Source: Lysobacterales bacterium
GTDB lineage: Bacteria > Pseudomonadota > Gammaproteobacteria > Xanthomonadales > Xanthomonadaceae
Length of the DNA stretch: 8,246 nucleotides
Direction of reading: 5' to 3'
Assembly: GCA_015655035.1 (NCBI GenBank)
Contig: JAATFS010000182.1
Location: 1 to 8,246, forward strand
Shown here: in pieces, positions 6,359-8,246 of the stretch
Layout: every line of letters starts with the position of its first letter
How positions within the stretch are numbered: position 1 is the first letter of the stretch
Notes under the pieces: model-generated
What the model was told of the DNA's origin: nothing
The model's input: the letters and a program-made list of their open reading frames with translations, nothing else
Databases searched by the model: none
Program-made: the position numbers and the translations under genes

Positions 6359-6367
6359 GCTGTTGTC

Positions 6368-6565
6368 GGTTGGCCTGTGGCGTGACGGAGGCGCAATGTT
6401 CTGTGATGTTGTTCGTAATAATGGTCCTGCGGCGTATTGCCATCTAACGGTTCTATTTGTCTGGGCAGCTTGGTGGTGGTCGGCTGTTCCGCCAGTCCTG
6501 CGACAATTCGGCGCACCCTCCGCTCATCCGCGATGGCGCTGTTGGGCGATCCTTTGAACAAGGTG
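6368..6565. other. Intergenic stretch between galU terminator and folD promoter region, no gene identified
   Basis: I see no RNA gene, repeat or convincing protein here. There is a locally A/T-rich patch at about 6395-6465. It contains AATAAT (6417-6422), which matches the -10 consensus at five of six positions but has no good -35 partner. Reading frames are open on both strands across much of the stretch, as often happens at high GC. A minus-strand frame with ATG at 6576-6574 is discussed in the findings. The stretch most likely holds regulatory sequence for folD or decayed DNA. Confidence 0.5.
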
Positions 6566-6601
6566 GTGTCGGTCATGGCGGAATCGGGGACAATAGACGG
6601 C
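6566..6601 (+). promoter_or_regulatory. Possible folD promoter
   Basis: GTGTCG (6566-6571) lies 17 bases before GACAAT (6589-6594), which matches the -10 consensus at four of six positions. A transcript would start near 6601, about 24 bases before the folD ATG. The -35 is poor by E. coli standards. Support comes from the position and from the fact that the same TGGTGTCG octamer occurs at the matching place upstream of guaB. This is a weak call. Confidence 0.3.
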
Positions 6602-6624
6602 CGTCGACTCAATACCCACGCCCC

Positions 6625-7509
6625 ATGACAGCTCTCGCGCACACCGTCCCCGCCACGGCACGTATTCTTGACGGTCGTCGCATCGCCGAGGACCTGCTCG
6701 ATGGTCTCAAGGTGCGAGTGGATGCACGGATCGCTGCGGGCAAGGTGCGGCCAGGTCTGGCGGTCGTCCTCGTCGGCGCGGATCCGGCTTCGTCGGTGTA
6801 CGTGCGCAACAAGCGTCGCGCCGCAGAGAAGGTGGGTATCGAGGCCTTCGACTACGATCTCCCGGCTGGCACCACCGAGGCGGAATTAGGGGCGTTGATT
6901 GACCAGCTCAATGCCGATCCAGGCATTCACGGGATCCTGATCCAGTTGCCGCTGCCGGGCATTCCCGACGCCAATCGGCTGATACAGCGAATCGATCCGC
7001 GCAAGGACGTGGATGGTTTCCATCCCCAGAATGTAGGGCATCTGGCACTGCGTGAGTTCGGGCTCCGTCCCTGTACGCCGCGTGGCATCGTTACCTTGTT
7101 GAGCCATACCGACCAGCCTGTGCGTGGCCGCAACGCCACCATCGTCGGGGTCAGCAACCATGTCGGCCGACCAATGGGGCTGGAGCTGCTGATCGCCGGC
7201 TGCACCGTGACCAGTTGCCACAAGTTCACGCCTGCCGACGTACTCGAGGCCAGCGTTCGCAATGCCGACATCCTGGTGGTGGCGGTCGGTCGTCCGGGCT
7301 TGATTCCTGGCGAGTGGGTCAAGCCGGGGGCCGTGGTGATCGATGTTGGTATCAATCGTCTGGACGATGGCCGCCTGGTGGGCGACGTGGGATTCGACGC
7401 CGCGGTGCAGCGGGCCAGCTGGATCACGCCGGTGCCGGGTGGCGTTGGTCCGATGACCGTGGCCACGTTGATGCAGAACACGCTCGAAGCCGCCGAGGCA
7501 GCAGGCTGA
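6625..7509 (+). CDS. folD: Bifunctional methylenetetrahydrofolate dehydrogenase / methenyltetrahydrofolate cyclohydrolase
   Basis: FolD interconverts 5,10-methylene-, methenyl- and 10-formyl-tetrahydrofolate in the cytoplasm with NADP, supplying formyl groups for purine and formyl-methionine synthesis. The 294-residue protein compares with 288 in E. coli. Visible family features are ILDGRRIAEDL near the start, and the catalytic YVRNK motif with Y59 and K63. GILIQLPLP contains Q107, and DPRKDVDGFHP contains D130. The cofactor-binding segment is GVSNHVGRPMGLELLIAGCTVT, and the C-terminal signature is TPVPGGVGPMTVATLMQNT. All key residues are present. The ATG at 6625 is chosen because conservation begins at about residue 13. 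The frame stays open back to 6457, but that extension is low-complexity and unlike FolD. No Shine-Dalgarno sequence is visible before the ATG. It is separated from galU by a terminator and lies 105 bases before guaB. Confidence 0.97.
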   Translation: MTALAHTVPATARILDGRRIAEDLLDGLKVRVDARIAAGKVRPGLAVVLVGADPASSVYVRNKRRAAEKVGIEAFDYDLPAGTTEAELGALIDQLNADPGIHGILIQLPLPGIPDANRLIQRIDPRKDVDGFHPQNVGHLALREFGLRPCTPRGIVTLLSHTDQPVRGRNATIVGVSNHVGRPMGLELLIAGCTVTSCHKFTPADVLEASVRNADILVVAVGRPGLIPGEWVKPGAVVIDVGINRLDDGRLVGDVGFDAAVQRASWITPVPGGVGPMTVATLMQNTLEAAEAAG

Positions 7510-7525
7510 GCGTGACTGCGACGCT
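7509..7525 (+). other. Weak hairpin at folD stop
   Basis: AGCGT (7509-7513) can pair with ACGCT (7521-7525) around a 7-base loop. The stem is short and has no T-run, so it is at best a weak 3'-end structure. I see no strong terminator between folD and guaB. Confidence 0.2.
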
Positions 7526-7552
7526 GCATTGCACGAGCGGAGGGCTTGCCTG

Positions 7553-7589
7553 GTGTCGTTGCCGACGTTTTCAGGGTAAAATGCCGCGC
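7553..7589 (+). promoter_or_regulatory. Probable guaB promoter
   Basis: TAAAAT (7577-7582) matches the -10 consensus at five of six bases and stands out in GC-rich DNA. GTGTCG (7553-7558), 18 bases upstream, is the best-placed -35 candidate but a poor match. TTGCCG (7559-7564) is closer to consensus but only 12 bases away, which is too short. The start would be near 7589, leaving a leader of about 26 bases. The bases just after the -10 are GCCGCGC, a GC-rich discriminator of the kind linked to ppGpp control. GTCG-TTGC-CGAC (7555-7566) is a small inverted repeat between the two elements. Confidence 0.45.
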
Positions 7590-7614
7590 TTCCCCAAATC
7601 TTTCGGGTCCGCCG

Positions 7615-8246
7615 ATGCTGCGCATCCAGGCTGAAGCTTTAACCTATGACGACGTTTCGCTCGTCCCCGCCCACTCGATCGTCCTGCCAAAGGACGTCAG
7701 CCTCGGAACGCGGCTGACTCGCGACCTAAAACTCAAACTGCCGATTCTGTCGGCGGCGATGGATACAGTGACCGAAGGTCGTTTGGCCATTGCCATGGCC
7801 CAGTTGGGCGGGATCGGCATCATCCACAAGAACTTGACCGTCGAGCAGCAGGCTGCCGAAGTGGCCAAGGTCAAGAAGTACGAGTCCGGCGTGATCCGCG
7901 ATCCGATTACGGTCGGCCCGGAAACTACGATTCGCGAAGTGCTGGCGATCACCCAGGCACGCAACATTTCTGGCGTGCCGGTGGTGGATGCCGGTCGACT
8001 GGTGGGCATCGTCACCCATCGCGACATGCGCTTCGAGACCGAGCTGGACGATCCGGTCCGCCACATCATGACCAAGCATGATCGCCTGATCACGGTCAAG
8101 GAAGGCGCCGATGCCGAGGAAGTGCTGAAGCTGCTGCATCGCAACCGCATCGAGAAGGTATTGGTGGTCAACGACAGCTTCGAGCTGCGTGGCCTGATCA
8201 CGGTCAAGGACATCCAGAAAAAGTCCGACTTCCCGAACGCGGCCAA
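7615..8246 (+). CDS. guaB: IMP dehydrogenase, N-terminal part (3' end outside window)
   Basis: GuaB oxidises IMP to XMP with NAD, the committed step of GMP synthesis in the cytoplasm. The first 210 of about 485-490 residues are visible. MLRIQAEALTYDDVSLVPAHS matches the E. coli start closely. SAAMDTVTE (46-54) and GGIGIIHKN (65-73) are classic barrel-domain motifs. The inserted regulatory pair of CBS domains follows: the first from about residue 96 (DPITVGPETTIREVL to GIVTHRDMRF), the second from about 150 (MTKHDRLITVKEGADAEEVL to GLITVKDIQKK). The catalytic cysteine loop and flap lie beyond the window. The frame has no stop to the last base. The ATG at 7615 matches the family start, although no good ribosome site precedes it. 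guaA commonly follows guaB, but that cannot be seen here. Confidence 0.97.
   Translation, partial: MLRIQAEALTYDDVSLVPAHSIVLPKDVSLGTRLTRDLKLKLPILSAAMDTVTEGRLAIAMAQLGGIGIIHKNLTVEQQAAEVAKVKKYESGVIRDPITVGPETTIREVLAITQARNISGVPVVDAGRLVGIVTHRDMRFETELDDPVRHIMTKHDRLITVKEGADAEEVLKLLHRNRIEKVLVVNDSFELRGLITVKDIQKKSDFPNAA

Noticed and set aside
6457..6624. 56-codon N-terminal extension of the folD frame
   Set aside because: Glycine- and arginine-rich sequence unlike any FolD; conservation begins after the ATG at 6625 and the extension would span the putative promoter.
5401..6642. 413-codon minus-strand frame across galU and the spacer
   Set aside because: The galU part is a mirror frame. Only the spacer part is discussed as a low-interest finding.
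7581..7634. 17-codon mini-ORF (MPRFPKSFG...) overlapping the guaB start as a possible leader peptide
   Set aside because: Its ATG overlaps the -10 element and lies upstream of the predicted transcription start, so it would not be in the mRNA.
7644..8246. Minus-strand Ser-rich frame opposite guaB
   Set aside because: Antisense to the CBS domains of guaB, which are certain; serine-rich composition is a by-product of the complementary strand.

Overview
This window is an ordinary gammaproteobacterial chromosome segment, most likely from the order Xanthomonadales. The evidence is the high GC content and the close resemblance, from memory, of the IHF-beta, FolD and GuaB proteins to Xanthomonas/Xylella-type sequences. 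The gene order rpsA-ihfB-lapA-lapB is also gammaproteobacterial. Every gene is on the + strand, genes are tightly packed, and no mobile element, phage gene, CRISPR array, tRNA or rRNA was seen.

Layout. Positions 1-568 hold the 3' end of rpsA (ribosomal protein S1, last two S1 domains). Two hairpins follow, one of them a perfect 13-bp stem. ihfB (657-968) encodes the beta subunit of integration host factor. lapA (1021-1323) and lapB (1330-2508) encode the membrane proteins that control lipopolysaccharide (LPS) synthesis and assembly. Directly after lapB come a WecA/WbpL-type polyprenyl-phosphate sugar-1-phosphate transferase (about 2511-3497), a WbpM/CapD-type membrane-bound UDP-sugar 4,6-dehydratase (3494-5404) and galU (5404-6297). 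These last three are linked by 4-base and 1-base overlaps, and a strong hairpin terminator follows galU. A gap of about 330 bases leads to folD (6625-7509). guaB (7615 to the window end, partial) has a recognisable -10 element of its own.

How the genes work together. The middle block, lapA to galU, is a cell-envelope polysaccharide unit. LapAB set the rate of lipid A synthesis. The WbpL-like enzyme would load the first sugar phosphate on undecaprenyl phosphate. The WbpM-like enzyme would make a 4-keto-6-deoxy-HexNAc nucleotide sugar, and GalU makes UDP-glucose. The flanks are housekeeping genes: translation (rpsA), nucleoid architecture (ihfB), one-carbon metabolism (folD) and GMP synthesis (guaB). 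folD supplies formyl-tetrahydrofolate for the purine ring and guaB acts later in the same purine supply, so their adjacency is metabolically sensible.

I found no convincing new biological system. The points most worth checking are a leucine where the WbpM/FlaA1 family has its Met/Tyr catalytic position, the placement of lapAB inside the ihfB-to-wbpM interval that bounds the O-antigen locus in Pseudomonas aeruginosa, and an 8-base motif shared by the putative folD and guaB promoters.
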